Shown: one piece after another, positions 1 through 7,369 of the stretch
Position numbering within the stretch: position 1 is the first letter of the stretch
Layout of the letters: every line of letters begins with the position of its first letter
Source: Myxococcales bacterium
GTDB taxonomy: Bacteria > Myxococcota_C > UBA6777
Direction of reading: 5' to 3'
NCBI GenBank assembly: GCA_027005175.1
Contig: JALTMC010000705.1
Location: 1 to 11,860 of the forward strand
Length of the DNA: 11,860 nt
The notes under the pieces: model-generated
The model's database searches: none
What the model was told of the DNA's origin: nothing
What the model saw: the letters and a program-made list of their open reading frames with translations, nothing else
Position numbers and translations under genes: made by a program

Positions 1-2447
1 TTTTTGGTAATAAGGATGTCTTTCCTCACATTAAGACGTCCCAAGGTGTGGCCGTTTCGGGTTGGGATAACTACCTCTATCACTACGACAACAAGGGTCG
101 ATTGTTGTGGAAGAAGTTTTTTCGTTGGCCTGTGATGGGTCTGGCAGCAAAAGGGAAATACATCGTCGCTATTGTGTCGGGGCAGATCATTGCGCTGGGT
201 GCTCAGCAAGGCAAGTCTTTGTGGAGAGTTTATGGTGAAGTTTCACCATCCAAGCGCGAGATGCTGGTGGGGCAACGGGCTACACATTCTTATCACAAAG
301 CCATTGGGTTGAAGATTGTGGGGCAGCGTATTCTTTATGTTGGGAATCACGGCATGTTGGTTGCACGGTCTCTCTCGAAAGGCCAGCTGCTATGGCGCCG
401 AAAAATTGGGGACCACGGTCCAACTCCAGTCGCTGTCGATCCACAAAAACAAGAACTCGCATTTCTTGGGCAAGAGGGCTCTTTGTCGATTTATCGTCTG
501 GCAGATGGGCGATTTCGATGGCGTTATTCGTTTCATCATCAGATCTTTACCTCATCAACCAAACGTTATCCACGAGAGACACATACACGTGTGACCCTCG
601 GCCAACAACAAATTTGGGTTGGAGCCTATGATCGGCTCAACCGGTTTGCAGTGTACGCTTTTCGTCGAAAATCAGGGTTCATGCAGGTCCGGATGAAGCG
701 ACTTTTATCCTTGGTTCGAACTCTTCGAAAAGAGCGTCGTGAGCAGCTTGCTCTTCACGCACTCACCTATGCCATTGACCGGTCGGACCAGGCATTTCGT
801 TCACAGTTCTTACGCTTGACACAACACACCCGCTTGCCACTTCAACAGAAGCTACTTTGGTCCTATCGATACCTGGCAGCAGGCGATGATTTTCAGCATG
901 ATGTCAAACAACTGGCACCAACCTGGAGAAAGATGACTTTAAGTCTGAATGTAAACAAATATCGTCGCACAGGCTCTAATGTTGCCCACACCACATTGGT
1001 GAAGTTAATAGCCTTAATTACCCACTCCAACGCGGCAATGCGAGAGGTTGGTGTAAAGGCTTGGATCCTCCTCTGCTCTCACTCCAAACAAAGCCGGTTG
1101 CGAATGCTGGCCGACTCGGTTGGAAGGCGCTTTGCGTCGTCCATGCTACATCACTCTAGCCCCCGTATTCGATTGTTGGCTGCGTTTTCTTTGATTGTAT
1201 GGGGCGATCAGGAAGGTCGTAGGCCTTTCCTCCAACTCCTCCATCGCAAGCGTAAGTTTCGAGAGGCTGCCATGAAGCGTCTACTCCGACTTGGAGTACG
1301 TCAGCTGTTTGTGTGGGATGGTCGGATGGAGTGGGCAGGTTCTGTGACATTGCAAGACGTTCCTTTGGTCACTCCCTTGCTCAAACACTCCAACTCCGAG
1401 ATTCGATTGCGTGCTGCTTTGTTCTTGGGACACCTGGGAGCGGAAAATAGGGTGTTGCGCAAAAAAATTGTAACAAAGGCTGTACGTCAGATCCTCTCGA
1501 ATGGTTCCCTCTCCCTGGGCAAAAATCTTGCGATTTTGTCGTCTCTTACCCTGGCTCACCTCGGTAACTATAACGGTGTCCTCAAACTGCGAATACTCTA
1601 CAACCAAAGCAGTGGCTATACTCGAAATAACATCGCTCGTGTGCTTTACAACGATTTTGAAGATTTCTGGGGCTTGACGTCCCTGCTCGCTACCTATCGA
1701 GGACGTCATCGTCAGAACTTGAAACTTCCGTCGTTTCGCATCATTTATGGGCATAGGCTGCTGGCATTGCAGCGATACAATGATGCCTTATTCCAGTTTC
1801 AGATGGTTCAAAAGATGGCACCCAAACAACTCTCGCCACAGCACCGTGCGATGGCTCTTGCGGGCATGGGTCGGTGTCTCTTTTTCCTCAAGCGTTACAA
1901 GTTGGCGCAAGCCAAATTTGAGCAAGTGATGAAGCTCGATTCTCAATGGATGGGTGCTTATGATTGGTTAGGGCGTATTTCTTTTCAGCGAAAACAATAT
2001 ACGCAAGCTCGTCGTCTCTTTGAAAAAGCGATCCGTTCACTCCCTTATCGTGGGAGCTTGCGGCGCTATTTGGCGGTTACGTTGCTTCACTTAAATCAAG
2101 CAGAGCGTGCTCATCAACTTTTTCGACAGGGCTTGAAAATGCACCCCGCTATGTTCCGCTTGCATGCTCATTACGCGAAAGCTTTGTATGTGGCACCCAA
2201 GCCTGAGCTTTCCCGCGCCTTGAAAGAGATCAACAAAGCTTTGAAGATGCTATCGAAGTTTCCTCGCTACCTTCAGCTCAAAGCAAAGATCTTGTACAAG
2301 ATGGGGAAGCGTGACGAGGCCCAAAAGGTTTTGCAGGAAGCCATTCATCTCGATGCTCCCTCCTCTCCTTATCGGAGCCAATATATCAAACTCTACAAGA
2401 CTTGGTTCAAACGTCTTCCTCGTCTTCTCTCTGTCCGAGCTATCTAA
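1..2447 (+). CDS. Beta-propeller / HEAT / TPR scaffold protein, 5'-truncated
   Basis: The frame is already open at base 3 and reads into the first in-frame GTG (48) without a stop, and the residues before it continue a propeller blade, so the gene starts outside the window. Counting from that GTG (799 residues), positions 1-205 hold PQQ-like/WD-like blades, each ending in an aromatic strand (GRLLWK, GKSLWR, GQLLWRR, GRFRWR). Positions 310-520 look like HEAT repeats (for example HSSPRIRLLAAF and HSNSEIRLRAALFLGHLG). Positions 565-770 are TPRs (RYNDALFQF, RYKLAQAKFEQVMKLD, QYTQARRLFEKAI, KRDEAQKVLQEAI). All three folds are protein-interaction scaffolds; no catalytic motif is visible. Location cannot be judged because the N-terminus is missing. 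The stop overlaps the convergent gene's stop by 8 bp, leaving no room for a terminator between them. Specific function unknown. Confidence 0.85.
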   Translation, partial: FGNKDVFPHIKTSQGVAVSGWDNYLYHYDNKGRLLWKKFFRWPVMGLAAKGKYIVAIVSGQIIALGAQQGKSLWRVYGEVSPSKREMLVGQRATHSYHKAIGLKIVGQRILYVGNHGMLVARSLSKGQLLWRRKIGDHGPTPVAVDPQKQELAFLGQEGSLSIYRLADGRFRWRYSFHHQIFTSSTKRYPRETHTRVTLGQQQIWVGAYDRLNRFAVYAFRRKSGFMQVRMKRLLSLVRTLRKERREQLALHALTYAIDRSDQAFRSQFLRLTQHTRLPLQQKLLWSYRYLAAGDDFQHDVKQLAPTWRKMTLSLNVNKYRRTGSNVAHTTLVKLIALITHSNAAMREVGVKAWILLCSHSKQSRLRMLADSVGRRFASSMLHHSSPRIRLLAAFSLIVWGDQEGRRPFLQLLHRKRKFREAAMKRLLRLGVRQLFVWDGRMEWAGSVTLQDVPLVTPLLKHSNSEIRLRAALFLGHLGAENRVLRKKIVTKAVRQILSNGSLSLGKNLAILSSLTLAHLGNYNGVLKLRILYNQSSGYTRNNIARVLYNDFEDFWGLTSLLATYRGRHRQNLKLPSFRIIYGHRLLALQRYNDALFQFQMVQKMAPKQLSPQHRAMALAGMGRCLFFLKRYKLAQAKFEQVMKLDSQWMGAYDWLGRISFQRKQYTQARRLFEKAIRSLPYRGSLRRYLAVTLLHLNQAERAHQLFRQGLKMHPAMFRLHAHYAKALYVAPKPELSRALKEINKALKMLSKFPRYLQLKAKILYKMGKRDEAQKVLQEAIHLDAPSSPYRSQYIKLYKTWFKRLPRLLSVRAI

Positions 2448-3171
2448 CGAGTGTTGTGGGACGAGTTGTTGGATGGGGAGGGGGTGTTGCAGCAGACTGC
2501 TTTTCTTTTTGCCCCTTACGAATGCCTCCATAGGATGGGGATTTCACTTCTTTAACAGCATATCTGTAGGAGAGGGCTTTGTTGTAGTTTTCTGTTTCAG
2601 CGTTCTGGTGATCGTCTCTTTGGCTTCGATAGCTTCGATAACGACGCCAGTGTCGTCGGTTGTGTTGACGTTCCATTTGTTGCAGACGAACGATCAATAG
2701 TTTCCGTTGGTATGGCGACAAGATGGAGCGAGCTTTGAGTAAGGAGGCACTGTGCTCCAGAGCCATCTTTTCTATCGTAGCCATGCTCTGCTTGATAAAC
2801 GTGTTGAGTTCTTTTTGGGTCAAGTTCTCTTTGTCCATCAACTTATAAAATCCTTGCTTGAGCCTCTTCAACTCCTTGCGTTGGGAAAAGGCCTTTTGCC
2901 TCACTGCAAAGAAGGTGTCCATCAATCGGTCTTTTTGTTGCCATGTGAGAGACATCTCTTTCGAGATCTTCTTCATCTTGATAAAACCTACAATCTTCCC
3001 CCCATGCCGGTAGCTAATGGTTGCTGTTGCCCACAGTAGCCCCACGAATAGGAAAAATTTAAGAAATTTGCGTTTCGAGCGCCGCCGACGTTGACGGTAC
3101 GCACAGTTGGAACAAGTGTTGTTGTCTGCTTCTTTGGCCTGAGCCTGCTCTTTGTGATTTCGACACATCAT
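2440..3171 (-). CDS. Single-pass membrane protein with Spy/CpxP-like helical domain
   Basis: This encodes 243 residues. The N-terminus carries Cys3, His6, Cys20 and Cys23, a possible metal site, followed by a very basic stretch (residues 28-35) and one hydrophobic helix at about 36-52. By the positive-inside rule the N-terminus is cytoplasmic and the rest periplasmic. Residues 70-170 are helical and charged, with LTWQQK, LTQKEL and LSPYQRKLL segments that recall the LTxxQ motif of Spy/CpxP-type periplasmic proteins. The tail is Arg-, Pro- and Thr-rich and probably disordered. A good AAGGAG lies 4 nt before the first ATG and 7 nt before a second, adjacent ATG (3168), so either could be used. 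The upstream leader has a GTGAAG/CTTCAC inverted repeat (3207-3224). The 3' end overlaps the preceding plus-strand gene. Family assignment is tentative; a sensor or chaperone role is inference. Confidence 0.75.
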   Translation of the reverse strand: MMCRNHKEQAQAKEADNNTCSNCAYRQRRRRSKRKFLKFFLFVGLLWATATISYRHGGKIVGFIKMKKISKEMSLTWQQKDRLMDTFFAVRQKAFSQRKELKRLKQGFYKLMDKENLTQKELNTFIKQSMATIEKMALEHSASLLKARSILSPYQRKLLIVRLQQMERQHNRRHWRRYRSYRSQRDDHQNAETENYNKALSYRYAVKEVKSPSYGGIRKGQKEKQSAATPPPHPTTRPTTLVR

Positions 3172-3422
3172 AAAACTCCTTGGGTTTGGGTACTTTCTTT
3201 GATGAGGTGAAGTTGCTCCTTCACGCAGCTTCCTTGTTGCTTGACCCCAATCTGCGCGAACTTTGTAAAAAGAGTGTGTCGCTTCTTTCCTTTAAGTGTT
3301 AAATATATGTAAAAGGGATAAATCGTATGTTAATACAGCGATCTGTTATTCTGCACCAACCCAGAGAAGAGAGCGGGCCGATGGGGTCTCTCTACGTTTT
3401 TTTGTGTGTGGATGATGCCATT

Positions 3423-3462
3423 GATACGGTGATTACGACAGAATCGATACAGTGATTGCGAC
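3423..3462. repeat. Imperfect 17-bp direct repeat, period 23
   Basis: GATACGGTGATTACGAC (3423-3439) and GATACAGTGATTGCGAC (3446-3462) differ at two positions. They lie just before the 38-bp repeat pair. Confidence 0.6.
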
Positions 3463-3478
3463 GGAGCTAGGACGCAGA

Positions 3479-3589
3479 CCGATTTGATGGATCGGGTGAC
3501 GTCACTCCATTGCGAGAAGGGACGATAACATCCGATGAAAGAGGCAATCTCCCGGTTTGATGGATCGGGTGACGTCACTCCATTGCGAG
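3479..3589. repeat. Two 38-bp direct repeats centred on GTGACGTCAC
   Basis: Bases 3479-3516 and 3552-3589 are identical except for one base near the left end, at a spacing of 73 bp. Each copy contains the perfect 10-bp palindrome GTGACGTCAC (3496-3505 and 3569-3578). The palindrome could be a protein-binding site, and two copies seven helical turns apart would suit cooperative binding, but the flanking genes both end or begin at some distance and no promoter could be tied to them. Confidence 0.8.
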
Positions 3590-3742
3590 CCTGGCAAGGC
3601 ACACCGCCGAGGCACATTCGCTATTTGAAAAGGCATAGCGAAGTCAGACGACGTCAATGTCTGTTCTTACGATCGGCAGCAAACCGGTCAGTATTTTAGA
3701 GAGAGCATCTTCAGGTTGTGGAGTTTTTAGAGAGGTCGGGTG

Positions 3743-4735
3743 TCAAGGATTTGTTTTTCTTGCCTTGAGAACGTCAGCCATGCGGTCTGGGCGATCCGTA
3801 ATAATTCCATCCACACCCATGTTGAGAAGCTTTATCATGGTAGCTTTGTCATTGATGGTCCAGGGGTGAACTTCAATGCCTTTGGAGTGGGCATCTCGGA
3901 CTATTTTTGCAGATAGTTTATCCGCAGGTACCTGTAAGGCCATACCGGGAGCCCGGTAGTCTGCCCAGTCATTCTTGTCGTCACGCGCATCCAGAAAAGC
4001 AAGGCTCTCACCGATTGTAAGCCCTGTTCTTATGTCTGGAGCTGCTTTTCGAAATTCGTTGAGGGCGATAGAGCCAAACGATATGACAACGATCGTTTTC
4101 TCCCGTTTGTACTTCCGAATCAACGCTACCAACTCCGGTACCAATGATGGACTGTGCTGCTTGATCTCTATGTTCATGAGGCGATGGGGAAATGTTTTGA
4201 ACATCTGCTCCAACGAGGGATGTGGATGAAAGGTCCCTTTAAATCGATTGGGAATGTCGGCGTGAGGTTTAAACTTCGCAACAACATTGCACTTTTGGTG
4301 CTCTGCAAATGTTAGTTGAGGGACATTCTTGTCGCAGTTTGTTGTTTTGCGCATCTCTGTATCATGCTGAACCACAATGATGTTGTCTTTTGTTTTCTGA
4401 AGATCCATCTCCAACACATCAACATTGTACTCCTTGATTGCGCTGGAGTATGCGACGATTGTACTTTGTGGGTACAAGCCAAGACCACCTCGATGCGCCA
4501 TATTCCAGGGGCGATGAAACGGTGCAGTACTCTCTGAAGAAGCTCGATCGTCACCAGCAGCATCCTGCGATTCTCTTGCTCTAGGAGGCTCCTCCGGAAG
4601 GTGAGTCTCGGGCGTAGCTTCTTGTCTTGCTTGCTCTCTTTTTTCCTCTTGCTGTGTTGTCTTTGCACCACAGGAGAGGACAAAGCATACCAGTGTCATC
4701 AAACACAAACCACACAAAGAACGAAACCAAATCAT
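3743..4735 (-). CDS. Glycerophosphodiester phosphodiesterase-family lipoprotein
   Basis: GDPDs hydrolyse glycerophosphodiesters to glycerol-3-phosphate and an alcohol. Numbered from the chosen ATG (330 residues), the protein has a lipoprotein signal ending FVLSC (Cys22, with Gly at +2, suggesting outer-membrane sorting), a polar, Glu-rich linker to about 75, then the TIM-barrel motifs: AHRGG (His81, Arg82), LEMD (Glu109, Asp111), QHD (His124), IEIK (Glu190), and C-terminal HPWTIND and GIITDRPD. Known GDPD metal ligands and catalytic histidines map onto these. The usual PENT that follows HRG reads PQST here. An upstream in-frame ATG (4789) would add 18 residues, but it lies only 7 nt from a TATAAT box and would bury the signal peptide, so the internal ATG at 4735, preceded by AAAGG 10 nt away, is preferred. 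It is probably monocistronic. Confidence 0.88.
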   Translation of the reverse strand: MIWFRSLCGLCLMTLVCFVLSCGAKTTQQEEKREQARQEATPETHLPEEPPRARESQDAAGDDRASSESTAPFHRPWNMAHRGGLGLYPQSTIVAYSSAIKEYNVDVLEMDLQKTKDNIIVVQHDTEMRKTTNCDKNVPQLTFAEHQKCNVVAKFKPHADIPNRFKGTFHPHPSLEQMFKTFPHRLMNIEIKQHSPSLVPELVALIRKYKREKTIVVISFGSIALNEFRKAAPDIRTGLTIGESLAFLDARDDKNDWADYRAPGMALQVPADKLSAKIVRDAHSKGIEVHPWTINDKATMIKLLNMGVDGIITDRPDRMADVLKARKTNP

Positions 4736-4796
4736 ACCAGTCAAGCCTTTTTTTCGGGGAACAAAGATAGAGTTCTTTCCCTCCCCCATCTGCGAT

Positions 4797-4802
4797 ATTA
4801 TA
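4797..4802 (-). promoter_or_regulatory. Consensus -10 box (TATAAT) for the GDPD-family gene
   Basis: The minus strand reads a perfect TATAAT. Transcription would begin near 4790, so the ATG at 4789 could serve only a leaderless message while the ATG at 4735 would have a leader of about 55 nt. No good -35 hexamer is visible at 16-18 bp, so an activator or extended contact may be needed. Confidence 0.5.
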
Positions 4803-4901
4803 GATTCTTCCGGGGCCGCGATCTGGAAGGGGCTTTACGCAACTTCTGGTAAAACATCCAGTTGTTGGTGGTGGGATTATGCACGTTTCTGCTTCCCACG
4901 A

Positions 4902-5075
4902 CAAGACTTGTGGGCTGGATTGTGGCCTCCCTTCTATGGCAGCAAACTGTCTTGACAGTATCGGGGCTTCCCATAACAAGACTTATGAGCTGGATTGCGG
5001 TCTCTTTTCTACACGGAGAGTGATAGTCTGACTTGTTTACACTTGCAGCAAGACTTGTGGGCTGGATTGTGGTCT
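4902..5075. repeat. Three imperfect 27-bp repeats at 72-75 bp spacing
   Basis: Copies lie at 4902-4928, 4977-5003 and 5049-5075. Copies 1 and 3 differ at one base; copy 2 differs from copy 3 at three. All contain a CAAGACTT core and GCTGGATTG. Copies 1 and 2 share more sequence to the left (from 4892 and 4967). Copy 1 can form CCCAC/GTGGG and copy 2 CCCAT/ATGAG, a partly compensated pairing. Role unknown. Confidence 0.7.
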
Positions 5076-5103
5076 TTCTTCATCTCCTCAGAGCCTCCTC
5101 TTT

Positions 5104-5161
5104 CATGGCTCTTGATATAAATCAACCTATGACATGGCTCTTGATATAAATCAACCTATGA
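5104..5161. promoter_or_regulatory. Tandem 29-bp duplication, each with an exact FNR/CRP-type box
   Basis: Bases 5104-5132 and 5133-5161 are identical. Each contains TTGATATAAATCAA (5112-5125 and 5141-5154), a perfect TTGAT-N4-ATCAA, the consensus bound by FNR and related CRP-family regulators (Anr, Dnr, NnrR). The sites are 29 bp apart centre to centre, near the start of the plus-strand TerB-like gene. Each box also contains TATAAA, so the second copy could serve as a -10 for a promoter activated from the first, though the spacing is about 3 bp off the usual -41.5. Which protein binds is inference. Confidence 0.6.
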
Positions 5162-5253
5162 CATGCGTTTCGCCAACGAGGGTTTTTTTTATTTCATCAA
5201 AATAGGGAGATGTAAGAGAGATGTCCTGTCACACCTAATGTGGGGGTGGCTCA

Positions 5254-5287
5254 ACATCAAGTATTCTGTGCAACTGCGACTTGATGT
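5254..5287. promoter_or_regulatory. Perfect 9-bp inverted repeat in the leader of the TerB-like gene
   Basis: ACATCAAGT (5254-5262) and ACTTGATGT (5279-5287) are exact reverse complements separated by 16 bp, ending about 14 bp before the AAGGAGA ribosome-binding site. This may be an operator or an mRNA hairpin affecting translation; it lacks the U-tract of a terminator. Confidence 0.5.
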
Positions 5288-5311
5288 CACTTATTTTCGA
5301 AGGAGATTCAC

Positions 5312-6949
5312 ATGTCCACTGAAATCTTTATGCAGATGATTCAGAAAAATCCTCGTTTGAATCGAGCCATGAAACATCTGCAACTCGACAAAGATACGTT
5401 ACATTTACTGCCGATCTTCCCTCTGATTTATGTGGCTTGGGCAGATGGGAAATTTCAAGACGCAGCTGTGGAAAGGATTCTTGAAATCGCAGAGGAGAAC
5501 GGTCTGACAGAAGGGCGTGGGGCAGGCATTCTCTCTGTTTGGCTGCACAATGAAACACGTCCATCCGACGACTTCTTTATTGATGGAATGCGTCTGACGG
5601 CAGCGATTTTAAAGTATACAAAGCCCAACTTCAAGAACAACATCATCTATCTCAGTGAGTCTGTTGCTGAGGCCGTAGGAGGCTGGTCGGGTGTCAAACG
5701 CACTGAGATGAGTGCGCTGACTCAAATCGCAGGTCTACTTAAGGTCGAGGGTGCGGAGTCCTACGATACCTTGATTGATACGATGAAGAAAGAACTGGGT
5801 GCGGAAGATCTGGATTTCCTACCCACTCACGTCCAACCTTCTTGGGTTGCGATCAATGCGGTTGTGTCTGCCGGTATCGCTGCCGTGATCTTCTATTTCT
5901 TGTGGAAATTGTACCCCACTCTTGTTGTCACAGAACAACATGAAAATTACTTTTTGTTTGCGCTTCTACTTTTGCCTCAAGTGGGCTTCTTTGTCACACA
6001 TATGTTGACTGCTCGACTCAGTCCTGGCGACACCCGGCGTGAGAGTACGTATGGAGTGGGCTTGGCTCTTCTTCTTGCTCTTGTTGCAGGGGGATTCTTG
6101 AGTGGGCAGGTCTCCAAAAAATACGTAGGTTATAATGTGGCTCGCCCCGAAAACAACGCCATGTTGTTTCCCGCTTGCAAGAATGCCAAAAACAACGCAC
6201 AACGCTGCATTCGTTTGGAGACTCATGCTGGCAACACAGTGTGTCGATTAATGCCCAATCGAATTATGCCACCCTCCAAACTCTCGATAGGTCAAAAAGA
6301 CAAGGACTGGTTTGCGTTGTCAAACTGCAAAGAAGATAAATCAATGGGTGTATTGTTGTATCGAGTTTCTACCCAAACTCGTGTGGCTTCCGCTGGTTAC
6401 TATCCTTTGTGTCGAGATCTTGTCAGCGGAGAGAAGCGAAGCTGCATCGTTATTCAAGAACATACAGAACTTAAGGGTAAACCGAAAGCCTGTCGGATCT
6501 TATCAAGTCCAACGGCGAAACCCGGCGATAAGTGGGGCTCTAAGTTTGAATCATGGTACCCCTTAGGCCGCTATTGTGCTCCTTTGTATGCTCGCGTGTA
6601 TGCACTTTGGAGCAAAAAGGATCGACAGATGTCTTTCTTTGGCTATCGTCCATTGTGCAAGGATCTACACGCAGATCAGGCATGTATTTATCATCACATC
6701 ATGACCCGACCTGATACCAAAACCAAAGAAAAAGTTTGCTTACTCTCTAGCAGTAACACCATCCCTGCCTTCAATGTCACACTTGCAAAAGTTCCCTATG
6801 TCAACTGGTTCCCAAGAGCAGAATGCAAAGAGGTGGAAAGCACACAGCCCATTACCTACTTTATGGCCGCTCTCGGCTTCGCTTTCTTTGCCCTCTTCTC
6901 CGCATACTTCGGCGCCTGGATCGGCGTCCTCTGGCAAGGCCAAAAATAA
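5312..6949 (+). CDS. TerB-like membrane protein with three four-cysteine repeats
   Basis: This encodes 545 residues from an ATG with AAGGAGA 5 nt upstream. Residues 34-65 (PLIYVAWADGKF...ERILEIAEENGL) match the start of TerB-type helical domains, with a second TerB-like stretch near 125-145. Hydrophobic helices lie at about 178-200, 213-233, 247-267 and 515-539. With the N-terminus inside, residues 268-514 face the periplasm. That segment holds all twelve cysteines of the protein: 289, 299, 311, 339; 367, 378, 394, 422; 449, 458, 476, 505. They form three units of about 80 residues, each starting with an aromatic/Pro/Cys motif (LFPACK, YYPLCR, YRPLCK). Disulfides are likely. No family name is known to me for the repeat. 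The gene appears monocistronic and follows tandem FNR-type sites. A sensor or envelope-stress role is possible but not shown. Confidence 0.85.
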   Translation: MSTEIFMQMIQKNPRLNRAMKHLQLDKDTLHLLPIFPLIYVAWADGKFQDAAVERILEIAEENGLTEGRGAGILSVWLHNETRPSDDFFIDGMRLTAAILKYTKPNFKNNIIYLSESVAEAVGGWSGVKRTEMSALTQIAGLLKVEGAESYDTLIDTMKKELGAEDLDFLPTHVQPSWVAINAVVSAGIAAVIFYFLWKLYPTLVVTEQHENYFLFALLLLPQVGFFVTHMLTARLSPGDTRRESTYGVGLALLLALVAGGFLSGQVSKKYVGYNVARPENNAMLFPACKNAKNNAQRCIRLETHAGNTVCRLMPNRIMPPSKLSIGQKDKDWFALSNCKEDKSMGVLLYRVSTQTRVASAGYYPLCRDLVSGEKRSCIVIQEHTELKGKPKACRILSSPTAKPGDKWGSKFESWYPLGRYCAPLYARVYALWSKKDRQMSFFGYRPLCKDLHADQACIYHHIMTRPDTKTKEKVCLLSSSNTIPAFNVTLAKVPYVNWFPRAECKEVESTQPITYFMAALGFAFFALFSAYFGAWIGVLWQGQK

Positions 6950-6959
6950 TACTTTATCC

Positions 6960-7106
6960 CACACGATTAACGAACGCTCTGCTGCGGCTTGCAAACTTTA
7001 CCCTTCTTTTTCTTGCACACGATTAACGAACGTTCTGCTACGGCTTGCAAACTTTACCCTTCTTTTTCTTGCACACGATTAACGAACGCTCTGCTACGGC
7101 TTGCAA
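6960..7106. repeat. Tandem 56-bp repeat, two full and one partial copy
   Basis: Copies are 6960-7015, 7016-7071 and 7072-7106 (35 bp). They begin CACACGATTAACGAACG and differ from one another at only one or two positions. The array starts 11 bp after the TerB-like gene's stop. The period is not a multiple of three and no open frame of substance depends on it, so it is not coding. It lacks dyad-and-spacer structure, so it is not a CRISPR array. Confidence 0.9.
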
Positions 7107-7350
7107 GCCCCTGCATTGGGCATCAGCTCGGTGGGAGAGACGGAACCCTATCCCTTCGGGCATTTCAAAAAGAACGCATCGTGGGTCAAAGACTGCTACT
7201 TTGGCAACGTCAAAGGCTTCGCATGGACCTTTGCTTGTGAAAGAATTGATGATGACGATAAAACATCAATGTTTCGGTTGAAAAGACACTCTGAAATCAG
7301 TATCAGGCATCATAGCAAATGTCCTGCGTGCTCTTCATTAACCGCCGGAT

Positions 7351-7369
7351 ACCGAACGGTGCGTTCGGT
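7351..7369. other. Perfect 7-bp stem, 5-nt loop hairpin
   Basis: ACCGAAC and GTTCGGT pair exactly around GGTGC. There is no U-tract after it. It directly abuts the left arm of the 10-bp inverted repeat, so it may mark the junction of the inserted module. Confidence 0.5.

Larger units (their letters stand above)
3172..3742. other. Gene-free intergenic region with direct repeats
   Basis: No convincing gene lies in this 571-bp gap. The part next to 3171 is the leader of the membrane-protein gene and contains the GTGAAG-N6-CTTCAC hairpin. The middle holds two families of direct repeats (listed separately). A 95-residue minus-strand frame (3330-3617) runs through the repeats but has no recognisable protein features. 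No U-tract terminator was found after the phosphodiesterase gene that ends at 3743. Confidence 0.6.
4790..5311. other. Divergent intergenic region, repeat-rich
   Basis: This 522-bp gap between the minus-strand GDPD-family gene and the plus-strand TerB-like gene holds no gene. From left to right it contains the TATAAT box, three copies of a 27-bp element at 72-75 bp spacing, a tandem 29-bp duplication carrying FNR-type boxes, a T8 run (5183-5190), and a 9-bp inverted repeat just before the TerB-like gene. No clear sigma-70 promoter for the plus-strand gene was found. Confidence 0.6.

Noticed and set aside
1281-1754. Minus-strand 157-residue open frame
   Set aside because: It lies wholly inside the propeller/HEAT/TPR gene, whose frame has clear repeat motifs at the same positions.
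3330-3617. Minus-strand 95-residue open frame
   Set aside because: It runs through the 38-bp direct repeats, lacks a ribosome-binding site or recognisable features, and looks like a chance frame.
5183-5190. T8 run as an intrinsic terminator
   Set aside because: No stem-loop precedes it on the plus strand, and no gene would be ended there.
6960-7106. Minimal CRISPR array
   Set aside because: Copies are directly adjacent with no unique spacers, and no cas genes are in the window.
7116-7142. tRNA-like D-arm (CAGCTCGGTGGGAGAG) suggesting a tRNA or tRNA-end attachment site
   Set aside because: No anticodon stem, T-arm or acceptor pairing can be drawn from the following bases, and the stretch reads better as protein-like codons.
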